A program made the position numbers and the translations under genes. A stretch of 8,246 nucleotides of DNA from JBLHOS01 sp047623825 (GTDB lineage: Bacteria > Pseudomonadota > Alphaproteobacteria > Rhodobacterales > Rhodobacteraceae): NCBI GenBank assembly GCA_047623825.1, contig JBLHOS010000107.1:1-8246 (forward strand), in the 5' to 3' direction. A model generated the notes under the pieces. That model did no database searches and was not told where the DNA came from. It worked only from the letters and a program-made list of their open reading frames with translations. This document shows positions 1-6,166 of the stretch, piece by piece (position 1 is the stretch's first letter; the number at the start of each line of letters is the position of its first letter).

Positions 1-109
1 GCAAAAGTCACGCCCTATAAACCCACCAGACGTTACAAACTGATCCGATCCGCCCCTCAAGCCACAAGGGCGAGATTCTGCGCAGCGTCAACATGTGGGG
101 TAACCGGAC

Positions 110-129
110 TAAAAGGGATAAGCCTTTTA
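110..129. repeat. Small inverted repeat in the leader region (possible weak terminator)
   Basis: TAAAAGG (110-116) and CCTTTTA (123-129) form a perfect 7-bp stem around a 6-base loop. The 3' arm ends in TTTT, so on the + strand this could be a weak intrinsic terminator for a gene left of the window. The stem is AT-rich and there is no uridine tract beyond it, so the terminator reading is weak. Apart from this hairpin and the direct repeat at 185-203, I see no gene between positions 1 and about 210. Confidence 0.3.
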
Positions 130-184
130 CGGCGATAAGACAGAAATTCCCGACCATATTTTGTTCTAAGCCCTCGCCAATGAC

Positions 185-203
185 CCGGACCAATACCGGA
201 CCA
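185..203. repeat. Tandem 8-bp direct repeat upstream of mtnP
   Basis: CCGGACCA occurs at 185-192 and again at 196-203, giving a period of 11 bp, close to one helical turn. It lies about 150 bases upstream of the mtnP start. Spacing of this kind can be a binding site for a regulator, but no protein is implied by the sequence and chance is possible. Confidence 0.35.
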
Positions 204-212
204 TTTGATTAA

Positions 213-318
213 AATGCGCGCTACCCCCTTCCTTATTCCCTAAATATCCTGATCGAAGGCTCCACCATTGTCATAGCGCACCGTCTGGTAATTGCGCGTC
301 ACCACACCCACCGCTAGC
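213..318 (+). pseudogene. Stranded fragment of an ABC-transporter ATPase C-terminus
   Basis: In one frame, bases 249-287 read LIEGSTIVIAHRL, which matches the H-loop region of exporter-type ABC ATPases (usual form: a short helix, then G-x-T-x-I-V-I-A-H-R-L with the catalytic switch histidine). The frame is open only from 213, after a TAA at 210-212, to a TAG at 316-318. There is no Walker A, no signature motif and no plausible start. This is therefore a short remnant rather than a gene. It ends 33 bases before mtnP. Only about 13 residues look family-like, so chance resemblance cannot be fully excluded. Confidence 0.45.
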
Positions 319-340
319 CTACCCCAAATCACGCAAAAAA

Positions 341-344
341 AGGA
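341..344 (+). promoter_or_regulatory. Ribosome binding site that sets the mtnP start
   Basis: AGGA, preceded by a run of A, lies 7 bases before the ATG at 352. The same frame stays open further upstream to an ATT codon at 292, but that extension overlaps the ABC remnant, has no Shine-Dalgarno sequence and would add residues not found at the N-terminus of this family. Confidence 0.7.
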
Positions 345-351
345 CCACCTC

Positions 352-1227
352 ATGCAGACTGTGATCGGCGTTATCGGCGGCTCTGGCGTTTATGAGATTG
401 AGGGGCTGCAAGATGCCACCTGGACCCAGATCGATAGCCCCTTTGGCGCGCCCTCAGATGCGGTTCTGATCGGCCATCTTGATGGGGTCAAAATGGTCTT
501 TCTGCCGCGCCACGGACGGGGCCACGTCCACACGCCCAGTACCGTTCCATACCGCGCAAATATCGATGTTTTGAAACGTGCAGGCGTTACCGACGTAATT
601 GCGGTCTCAGCCTGCGGATCGTTCCGCGATGAGATGGCTCCGGGCGATTTTGTCATTATAGATCAATTTATTGATCGGACATTCGCGCGCGAAAAATCTT
701 TCTTTGGGCCAGGGTGCGTTGGCCATGTCAGCGTCGCCCATCCGACCTGCCCTCGCTTGGGGGACGCCTGCGAAACCGCCGCCCGCGACGCGGGTGTCAC
801 TGTACACAAAGGCGGGACTTACCTCGCGATGGAAGGCCCGCAGTTCTCAACCCTCGCCGAAAGCAAACTCTACCGTGAGGTTTGGGGCTGCGACGTCATC
901 GGCATGACCAATATGCCAGAGGCAAAATTGGCCCGTGAGGCTGAGCTTTGTTACGCCTCAGTTGCCATGATCACCGATTATGACAGTTGGCATCCTGACC
1001 ACGGTGAGGTTGACGTAACCTCAATCATCAAGACCTTGATGGGCAACTCACAAAAGGCCAAGTCACTTGTGGCCCGCCTGCCCGCTCTTCTAGGGCCTAA
1101 GCGCGCACTGTGTCCGCATGGTTGTGACCGCGCACTGGAATATGCCATTCTGACCGCCCCTGACCGACGCGACCCCGCACTTGTGGCAATGCTGGACGCG
1201 GTCGCAGGCCGAGTTCTGTCCGCCTGA
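352..1227 (+). CDS. mtnP: S-methyl-5'-thioadenosine phosphorylase
   Basis: A cytoplasmic enzyme of 291 residues that phosphorolyses methylthioadenosine, the by-product of polyamine and homoserine-lactone synthesis, to adenine and 5-methylthioribose-1-phosphate. It belongs to the purine nucleoside phosphorylase family 2. Visible hallmarks in order are GGSG (residues 9-12), PRHGRGH (52-58), MEGPQFST (160-167, substrate and phosphate pocket) and the stretch from GMTNMPEA (184-191) to TDYDSW (208-213). The Asp-Tyr-Asp at 209-211 is the feature that in this family favours 6-aminopurines, so adenine is the expected base product rather than hypoxanthine or guanine. Length is typical. The start at 352 has an AGGA site 7 bases upstream and gives the usual MQTVIGVIGGSG-type beginning. 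It is first in a same-strand string ending in apt, which consumes the adenine. No mtnK or mtnA is present in the window. Confidence 0.95.
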   Translation: MQTVIGVIGGSGVYEIEGLQDATWTQIDSPFGAPSDAVLIGHLDGVKMVFLPRHGRGHVHTPSTVPYRANIDVLKRAGVTDVIAVSACGSFRDEMAPGDFVIIDQFIDRTFAREKSFFGPGCVGHVSVAHPTCPRLGDACETAARDAGVTVHKGGTYLAMEGPQFSTLAESKLYREVWGCDVIGMTNMPEAKLAREAELCYASVAMITDYDSWHPDHGEVDVTSIIKTLMGNSQKAKSLVARLPALLGPKRALCPHGCDRALEYAILTAPDRRDPALVAMLDAVAGRVLSA

Positions 1228-1245
1228 TCCTATCGCAGGTCTGCT

Positions 1246-1800
1246 ATGTCTTTTAAACTTTGGCTTACATCTGTAGTGGCCTGGATTGTCTTGTTGATCA
1301 TCCCGGGGGACCGTCTTTCTGGTTCTGTCTGACCCGATAAGTCAGGGCCAGCGCGTCTCTGTGGCCTCCACTGCCAGAATTGCTGCGGATGATCTTCTGA
1401 CCAAGTCCGCATCGCTTTTGGGGTTAGGTGCGCTCGTGCTGGCCTCGTCCACGCTTTTTGTCGCGCTGAAATGGATCGGGGCACTCTATCTGATCTGGTT
1501 GGGGATCAAACTCACCGGGCCAGTAGGCACATCAGGCCCATTAGAACTACCTGAAACAGGGCCCGCCTCACTCGGCAAGGTCTTTGGCCACACTGCGGCC
1601 ATCACCGCGCTGAACCCAAAATCGATTGCGTTCTTTATCGCTTTTGTGCCGCAGACCTGTTGCGTGCGCGCCTGACCCGTCCGACCGACATTGCATGGCT
1701 AACCCGCATCGGCGGGGTCACGCTGGTTAGGAAAGGGGTTTTGACCGCATCCCTGCGCCACGGCAGCAGCGAGCGCGCCTGTGGTGCAACACTCCGTTAA
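1246..1800 (+). pseudogene. LysE/RhtB-family amino-acid exporter, broken
   Basis: Three consecutive pieces in two frames rebuild a LysE-type inner-membrane exporter. Piece 1 starts at ATG 1246 and gives the first membrane helix up to the IIPG motif, then runs to a stop. At the G-run 1305-1309 the homologous frame shifts. Piece 2 continues as TVFLVLSDPISQGQRVSVAS, then hydrophobic helices, the family-typical KWIGALYLIWLGIKL and LNPKSIAFFIAFVPQ, and leaves the family pattern at about 1654. Piece 3 resumes in the first frame at about 1651 with ADLLRARLTRP and TRIGGVTLVRKGVL, ending at TAA 1798-1800. Between pieces 2 and 3 roughly 35-40 residues normally present (a membrane helix) are missing, indicating an internal deletion. 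The residue after IIPG, normally Pro, is also lost. Two independent lesions argue against a sequencing error. It starts 18 bases after mtnP and presumably was co-transcribed. Substrate unknown. Confidence 0.85.
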
Positions 1801-1842
1801 CCATTTGTGTTCAAGTGCTTGATCCGCCCAGCCTGACGGGAC

Positions 1843-2514
1843 ATGCGTACCGCTATGTGGATCCGCACACTTTTATTGCTGGTTGTAACCAGTCAGGCTC
1901 AGGCTCAGGAATTTATCGAGGTTCCAGGCCCGGTCGATGACGCCACCTTTTACCGGATCGTGGCGTGCGCCGCTCAGCCAGGACTGGCCTGCAGAAAGCC
2001 TGAAATTCGTTGGCCACAGGGCCTGCGCACCGCCCTTCGTGTTGGCATCGCACAGATCGACGTCGGGTTTGCCTCTTACCGTTTGGATCTGGTTGATCAG
2101 GCACTGGATGCCGCAATCCTTGAGATCAACACCCTTGGGGTCGATCTTGGACTAGAGCGGGTGTTTGAGCCGCCATTTGACATCCCTATCTATTTGACGG
2201 ACGCGCCCCAAGGCGGTGTGGTTCGTGGCACCGGCGTGCCAGAGCTGGACGGCGTGCAAATCGCTATTGGCCGGGTCGCGATCCGGTCACGCGCGGGCAC
2301 GATCCAATCTGCCGCCATCGCGATAAGTCAGGATATTCGCCGACGCGAAGTTGCCAGTATCGTACTGGAGGAACTGGTTCAGGCGATGGGCCTGCCCACC
2401 GATATCAGGTCCCCAGCTTACCGCGATTCGATCTTTTCCGAGGAGGGCAATTCGGTTGTGTGGCTGCGCGGCCAGGACGCCGAGGCGCTACGGCGGCATT
2501 ATCCATCCCAATAG
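1843..2514 (+). CDS. Secreted DUF2927-family protein
   Basis: A 223-residue protein of unknown function that I recognise as DUF2927-like from its C-terminal half. The N-terminus has Arg residues, a hydrophobic stretch (residues 9-16) and an Ala-Gln-Ala/Gln site, so a signal peptide cleaved after residue 21 is likely. There is no lipobox cysteine. Two cysteines (42 and 50) could form a disulfide outside the cytoplasm. Near the C-terminus lie EELVQAMGLPTD (176-187), DSIF (195-198) and QDAEALRRHY (211-220). This order mimics the HExxHxxGxxH/D, Met-turn and final helix of metzincin-type zinc proteases, but the zinc histidines are Glu and Gln, so an active protease is not expected. The start at 1843 has only a poor GACGGGA-like site upstream; ATG 1855 would give a shorter signal peptide. 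It lies 42 bases after the lysE remnant and 73 before apt, probably in one transcript. A role in adenine salvage is not implied. Confidence 0.8.
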   Translation: MRTAMWIRTLLLLVVTSQAQAQEFIEVPGPVDDATFYRIVACAAQPGLACRKPEIRWPQGLRTALRVGIAQIDVGFASYRLDLVDQALDAAILEINTLGVDLGLERVFEPPFDIPIYLTDAPQGGVVRGTGVPELDGVQIAIGRVAIRSRAGTIQSAAIAISQDIRRREVASIVLEELVQAMGLPTDIRSPAYRDSIFSEEGNSVVWLRGQDAEALRRHYPSQ

Positions 2515-2531
2515 CCCTCGCAGGGGCTATT
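2510..2531 (+). terminator. Hairpin overlapping the DUF2927 stop codon
   Basis: AATAGCCC (2510-2517) and GGGCTATT (2524-2531) form a perfect 8-bp stem with a 6-base loop. The TAG stop at 2512-2514 lies inside the 5' arm. There is no uridine tract after it (the sequence continues CAGATGATG), so it is more likely an attenuating or RNA-stabilising hairpin than a full terminator. It would lower or separate apt expression from the upstream genes. Confidence 0.4.
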
Positions 2532-2576
2532 CAGATGATGTGGAGCTTCTATGCTGAACGCCGCATCTCTTCATTC

Positions 2577-2581
2577 AAAGG
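2577..2581 (+). promoter_or_regulatory. Ribosome binding site of apt
   Basis: AAAGG lies 6 bases before the ATG at 2588 and supports that start. Overlapping ATGs further upstream, around 2535-2551, are in other frames. Confidence 0.6.
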
Positions 2582-2587
2582 CGCGCC

Positions 2588-3127
2588 ATGCTCGATAATA
2601 GATCCATTCAGGACTACATCCGTACGATCCCTGATTTCCCGCAAAAAGGCATCATGTTTCGCGACGTCACGACCTTGTTTCTTGATGCACGCGGCTTTCG
2701 TCTGGCGATCGATCAGTTGCTAGCGCCCTTTGTAGGCCAACAGATCGACAAAGTCGCAGGGCTAGAGGCACGTGGCTTTATTTTGGGTGGAGCCATTGCC
2801 CATCAACTCTCGGTCGGGTTTGTGCCGATCCGAAAAGCCGGAAAATTACCCGGCAAGACCATCGCGCAGGATTATGTTCTGGAATATGGTCACGCCACCG
2901 TTGAGATCCACGACGATTGCCTGATGCCCGGTGAACGGATCTTGCTGGTCGATGACCTGTTGGCCACCGGCGGCACCGCCGAGGCTGGGATCAAATTGAT
3001 CGAAAAACTGGGTGCGCTGGTGATGGGGACTGCGTTTATCGTCGACCTGCCGGATCTGGGTGGCCGAACGCGGTTAGAAGATATGGGTATGTCGGTTCAT
3101 GCACTCTGCATGTTTGAAGGTGACTAA
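2588..3127 (+). CDS. apt: Adenine phosphoribosyltransferase
   Basis: A 179-residue cytoplasmic enzyme, normal length for bacterial Apt, that makes AMP from adenine and PRPP. Family signatures in order are the N-terminal PDFPQKGIMFRDVT (residues 15-28), GLEARGFILGGAIA (58-71), the basic flexible loop VPIRKAGKLPGKT (79-91) that closes over the active site, EYG (99-101), and the PRPP-binding motif ILLVDDLLATGGTA (118-131) with the paired aspartates at 122-123. All key parts are present, so it should be active. It is the last gene of the + strand string begun by mtnP, whose adenine product it uses. It is preceded by a 73-base gap with a hairpin and a good ribosome binding site. The stop lies only 13 bases from the end of a decayed convergent gene, and I see no convincing terminator between them. 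Confidence 0.96.
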   Translation: MLDNRSIQDYIRTIPDFPQKGIMFRDVTTLFLDARGFRLAIDQLLAPFVGQQIDKVAGLEARGFILGGAIAHQLSVGFVPIRKAGKLPGKTIAQDYVLEYGHATVEIHDDCLMPGERILLVDDLLATGGTAEAGIKLIEKLGALVMGTAFIVDLPDLGGRTRLEDMGMSVHALCMFEGD

Positions 3128-3140
3128 CTAAATGTCCAGC

Positions 3141-3922
3141 TTAGGCGACTGTCACCCAGAGGCGCTGAGGCTCTGTCCAGATCTGATGCGCGGTAAAGGC
3201 GCGCGGCGGTCGTAGCCGCCCATCACAGACAACCGAGAATAATCCCATTAGCCGCAAGACCCAGGCACGCACATCAGGCGCACTGATCAAGACATCCTCA
3301 AGCGCAGGAATTCTGTATGCCCACGCCTGACGGATCAAACGGTACGCCAATTACGAGCGGGCCTGACAGCAAATCGCAGTCTGGATCAGCAACCCGGCGC
3401 CTATTTTAGCGGCCCGCTCGGTCCAGCCCTGCGGCAGTCGCAGTAATTCAGTCACGCCCCCCAAAACTTTACCAAGCAGCCCCACCCCGCCTGCAGTCTG
3501 GTCAAACCGGCAATGCCCCAGCAGGCATGGTTGATGAAACGACTGGGCAGCGTCCATAGCATCCAGCAGCACCACCACACCCATGGACCCATAATACAGC
3601 GCCCAATCTTCGACGGCGCCCAACAGACGGCGCATGCTCAGCGGATCATCTGACATGGCACCAGTCTATGTGCTTTGGATTGCCAGAAACGAATGGGCAT
3701 CCAAGATTGGTCGCCAGATCGCACGCCCCAGCATAAAGGCCAAAATCCATAGGGACTGACGTGCAGCATCCGCATCTGGAGTCCTTCGGCGAACCGATCA
3801 GCCAGCCAAGCACGGTCGAAAATTACGTCTGGCCAGTCCAGCGCCAGATCTTGCGGAAATCATCCCGAATGATCCAAATTAGGCGGTGAAATTGTGATCA
3901 AATCTGATGGGTGACGACGCAT
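3141..3922 (-). pseudogene. Decayed gene of unknown family, about 260 codons
   Basis: The minus strand reads as one former gene. It begins at ATG 3922-3920, 6 bases after a strong AAGGAG site, with MRRHPSDLITISPP. A TGA interrupts at 3862-3860, and the same frame continues FPQDLALDWPDVIFDRAWLA to about 3785. There a frameshift moves the sensible reading to another frame (TPDADAARQSLWILAF). That frame runs to the end with a TAG at 3668-3666 and a TAA at 3353-3351, finishing at TAA 3143-3141. The longest uninterrupted piece is 3656-3351, from an internal ATG to the TAA. The deduced product is rich in Trp, Leu and Arg and looks mostly helical; one Gly-rich stretch contains GGVGLLGKVLGG. I do not recognise the family. 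Codon use in the open parts looks native. The lesions could not be repaired by a single base correction. Confidence 0.6.
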
Positions 3923-3928
3923 TCAGGT

Positions 3929-3934
3929 CTCCTT
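3929..3934 (-). promoter_or_regulatory. Intact ribosome binding site of the decayed gene
   Basis: Reading the minus strand, AAGGAG is followed by 6 bases and ATG at 3922. This near-ideal Shine-Dalgarno match is the main evidence that the decayed reading frame once began here rather than at the internal ATG at 3656. Confidence 0.65.
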
Positions 3935-4100
3935 GAACCCGAGGTCCAGACACCGTTCAATTTACCCTAAAAAACGCCCGTCCGATTTGATCTGACGCAA
4001 TTTGCAATCAATTCTTTTATTTACCAAGTTTTCATCATTGCCAGCCCATAAAGAGCGGCTGCCAATTGGCGGTCTTATGTTGCTTGCATGTACCAAAAGA
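3935..4100. other. AT-richer spacer upstream of the decayed gene
   Basis: This stretch lies between the ribosome binding site of the decayed gene and the terminator of the right-hand operon. It is visibly richer in A and T than its surroundings and would have held the promoter of the decayed minus-strand gene. I cannot pick out a convincing -35/-10 pair. A perfect 10-bp palindrome, GCCAATTGGC, sits at 4061-4070. Confidence 0.3.
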
Positions 4101-4131
4101 CGCGCCTCGCCCTCCCCAAGGGCGGGGCGCG
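4095..4131 (-). terminator. Intrinsic terminator of the thrC to FAD-dehydrogenase operon
   Basis: The arms 4101-4113 and 4119-4131 pair over 13 bp with one G-T type mismatch around a 5-base loop, giving a very GC-rich stem. On the minus strand it is followed by TCTTTT (4100-4095). The stem begins only 2 bases past the stop codon at 4134-4136. On the + strand ATTTTT lies a few bases after the stem, so it could also stop transcription arriving from the left, but that tract lies within the coding end of the next gene. Confidence 0.8.
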
Positions 4132-4133
4132 CA

Positions 4134-5546
4134 TCATTTTTGGCGAAGCACCGCGCCGGGGTTCATGATACCTGCGGGATCCAGTGCAGTCTTGATCGCG
4201 CGCATCGCGGCCAGCTTACCGGGATCGCCGTAGCGCTCCAGATCATCAACTTTCAGCCGCCCGATCCCATGCTCTGCTGAGATTGAGCCGCCGATTTCGT
4301 GCACCAAATCATGCACGCAGCGCTTTATTGCACCGCGAGACGCCTCATGATCTGCACGCGTCTGGCCGGCGGGCGGAAAGACGTTGTAGTGCAGGTTGCC
4401 GTCCCCAAGATGGCCAAAGCAGTTGATCCGGTAGTTGCCGATCTTGGCCAACTCACTGGGCGCACGCGCAATAAAATTTGGGATTAACGCCACGGGAACT
4501 GAGATATCGTGGCTGGAAATTGACCCGATCCGGCGGTTCGCCTCGGGGATATTCTCGCGAAGCGCCCAAAATTCTTGCCGCTGCCCGTCAGATTGCGCGA
4601 TCACGCCGTCGGAAACCAAGCCCCGCTCCGCCGCCTCAACAAACAGCGCCTCAAGTGCGGCCTGCGGGTCACGGCCCCCCGACAGACCCAAATCAATCAG
4701 GCACATCCATTCTGGGCGCACAGCAAAGGGTTGGCGTAACTCCGGTCCGACCTCATCCAAAAACATCAGCCCCATTTGGCCAATGATCTCAAACGCGCTA
4801 ACGCCTTCGCCAATCAGATCCTGCGCCAGATGCAATAGCGCCAATGCTGACTGTGGATCAGGTACAACCATAAAGGCTGCCCCGCGCGCACTTGGTCGAG
4901 GAAACAGGCGCAGCGTGGCCGCCGTGATGATGCCCAAGCTGCCTTCGGCCCCGATCAACAGATGACGCAAATCATAACCTGTGTTGTTTTTGCGCAAGGG
5001 CGCTAGGCCATGAAAAATCTCCCCGCTTGGCAACACGGCCTCAATCCCCAGACAAAGGTCGCGCGCATTGCCGTAGCGCAGCACATTGACCCCACCGGCA
5101 TTTGTCGACAGCAGACCGCCAATCCGAGCTGACCCTTCTGACGCAAGCGACAGCGGGAACAGCTTGCCAACGCCCTCAGCCGCCTCTTGCACCGTCTTTA
5201 GGATTACGCCCGCTTCAACGGTCATGCTAGCGCCCACAGCATCAACTGCCCGGATCCGCGTCATTCGGTCCAGCGCCAAGATCACCGGCACCACATCGGC
5301 TGACGCAATCTGCCCACCGACCAGTCCGGTGCCACCGCTATAGGGTACAATCGGCGTACCACTAGCTGCGCATTCACGAACAATCGTAGCGACGTCCTGC
5401 GTAGTATCAGGGGCGACCAACAGACCGTCACTGCCCGCATAGCGGCCGCGCGGTTCCTCAAGGTATTTGTGTTCCAGCACGCGAAAGGCTGCAGCTGGCA
5501 GCACCGCACGCAGCCGTGCCTCAATCTGTGTTAGGGCTGATGTCAT
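4134..5546 (-). CDS. FAD-linked 2-hydroxyacid dehydrogenase (GlcD / D-lactate / D-2-hydroxyglutarate type)
   Basis: A 470-residue flavoprotein of the VAO/PCMH fold that oxidises a D-2-hydroxyacid and passes electrons to an acceptor other than oxygen. The N-terminal FAD domain shows YSGGTGLVGG (69-78), EGSARIGGLLSTNAGG (137-152) and NNTGYDLRHLLIGAEGS (187-203) followed by LGIIT. The C-terminal FAD-oxidase domain has FGHLGDGNLH (377-386), with the metal-binding histidines of this family, SAEHGIG (423-429) and DPAGIMNPG (456-464). The length fits a single-subunit enzyme without an iron-sulfur extension. No GlcE or GlcF partner is adjacent, which argues against glycolate oxidase; D-lactate or D-2-hydroxyglutarate is more likely, but sequence alone does not decide. 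The ATG start has AGGGA 9 bases upstream (5560-5556). It is the last gene of the operon, 35 bases after the acetyltransferase, and is followed at once by the terminator. Confidence 0.9.
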   Translation of the reverse strand: MTSALTQIEARLRAVLPAAAFRVLEHKYLEEPRGRYAGSDGLLVAPDTTQDVATIVRECAASGTPIVPYSGGTGLVGGQIASADVVPVILALDRMTRIRAVDAVGASMTVEAGVILKTVQEAAEGVGKLFPLSLASEGSARIGGLLSTNAGGVNVLRYGNARDLCLGIEAVLPSGEIFHGLAPLRKNNTGYDLRHLLIGAEGSLGIITAATLRLFPRPSARGAAFMVVPDPQSALALLHLAQDLIGEGVSAFEIIGQMGLMFLDEVGPELRQPFAVRPEWMCLIDLGLSGGRDPQAALEALFVEAAERGLVSDGVIAQSDGQRQEFWALRENIPEANRRIGSISSHDISVPVALIPNFIARAPSELAKIGNYRINCFGHLGDGNLHYNVFPPAGQTRADHEASRGAIKRCVHDLVHEIGGSISAEHGIGRLKVDDLERYGDPGKLAAMRAIKTALDPAGIMNPGAVLRQK

Positions 5547-5581
5547 TGCAGTAGGTCCCTATTTTCCCTCGCGTATCAGTC

Positions 5582-6166
5582 TTAGCCGACGTCGGTTCGC
5601 CCACGGCGATCCCCACGCAAGTTGGCGTACAGCACATGGTTGCGCCAGCGCCCGTTGATCTGCAAATAGCTTTGCGCGACCCCTTCATATTTAAAACCGG
5701 ATTTCTCTAACACGCCGCGCGAAGCGACATTTTCGGGAAGGCAAGCCGCCTCAACCCGACTTAGATCAAGGCTACGAAACGCATAATGCACAACCGACAT
5801 GATGGCCTCTTGCATATAGCCTTGCCGGGTATGGGCCGATCCGATCCAGTAGCCCAAAGTGCCCGCCTGGCTGGGACCGCGCCGGATATTATCTAGCGTG
5901 ATCGCGCCCAGCAGCGACTCGTCTGATCTGCGGATCAAAAATAGTGGCATCGCCGAGCCAATGCCAAAAGCACGGTTCGCCCAATACACTCGGTTGGTAA
6001 AGCTTTTTCGCGTCAGATGATCGGGGGCCCATGTCGGCTCCCACGGGTGCAGAAATTCAGCCGAATTCTGGCGCAACGCTGCCCATGACCGAAAATCAGA
6101 ATGTGTCGGAAGACGCAAATACATGCGCTCAGTTTCAATTCGGACTTTCCGCTTACGGTTGAGCAT
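5582..6166 (-). CDS. RimJ/RimL-type GNAT N-acetyltransferase
   Basis: A 194-residue acetyl-CoA dependent transferase of the Acetyltransf_3 group, whose known members acetylate the N-terminal residue of ribosomal proteins. Supporting sequence, in order: the opening ETERMYLRLPTHSDF (11-25), LLGAITLDNIRRG (85-97) in the central strands, GYWIG (105-109), the acetyl-CoA pyrophosphate loop TRQGYMQEA (113-121), and ENVASRGVLEKSGF (145-158) with the conserved Asn and Ser of motif B. A short Arg/Gly-rich tail ends the protein. Its ATG overlaps the stop of the upstream peptidase by one base (TAATG), so translation is probably coupled. The real substrate, whether a ribosomal protein or something else, cannot be told from sequence, so no rim symbol is given. 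Confidence 0.88.
   Translation of the reverse strand: MLNRKRKVRIETERMYLRLPTHSDFRSWAALRQNSAEFLHPWEPTWAPDHLTRKSFTNRVYWANRAFGIGSAMPLFLIRRSDESLLGAITLDNIRRGPSQAGTLGYWIGSAHTRQGYMQEAIMSVVHYAFRSLDLSRVEAACLPENVASRGVLEKSGFKYEGVAQSYLQINGRWRNHVLYANLRGDRRGRTDVG

Noticed and set aside
8..193. 61-codon open frame on the minus strand in the leader region
   Set aside because: No recognisable motif, no good ribosome binding site seen, and the region holds other non-coding signals; likely chance.
292..351. N-terminal extension of mtnP to an ATT start at 292
   Set aside because: No Shine-Dalgarno upstream, overlap with the ABC remnant, and the family N-terminus begins at the ATG at 352.
1230..1484. Minus-strand open frame across the lysE remnant
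   Set aside because: The + strand of the same bases gives clear LysE homology; the minus frame has no motif.
3157..3175. CAGAG...CTCTG inverted repeat just after apt as a terminator
   Set aside because: Only 5 bp of stem with a 9-base loop and no T-tract; it lies in the coding end of the decayed convergent gene.
4061..4070. Perfect 10-bp palindrome GCCAATTGGC as a possible operator
   Set aside because: Single short palindrome with no identifiable promoter next to it and no second copy seen; chance is likely.
3141..4133. Possible mobile element or defence island in the gap between apt and the FAD dehydrogenase
   Set aside because: No transposase, integrase, terminal inverted repeats or target duplication seen; the content is one decayed gene of unknown family plus a spacer and terminator.
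4435..4965. Long + strand open frame (176 codons) opposite the FAD dehydrogenase
   Set aside because: It is the antisense shadow of a strongly supported gene, Pro/Arg/Ser-rich as such shadows are in GC-rich genomes, with no family motif.
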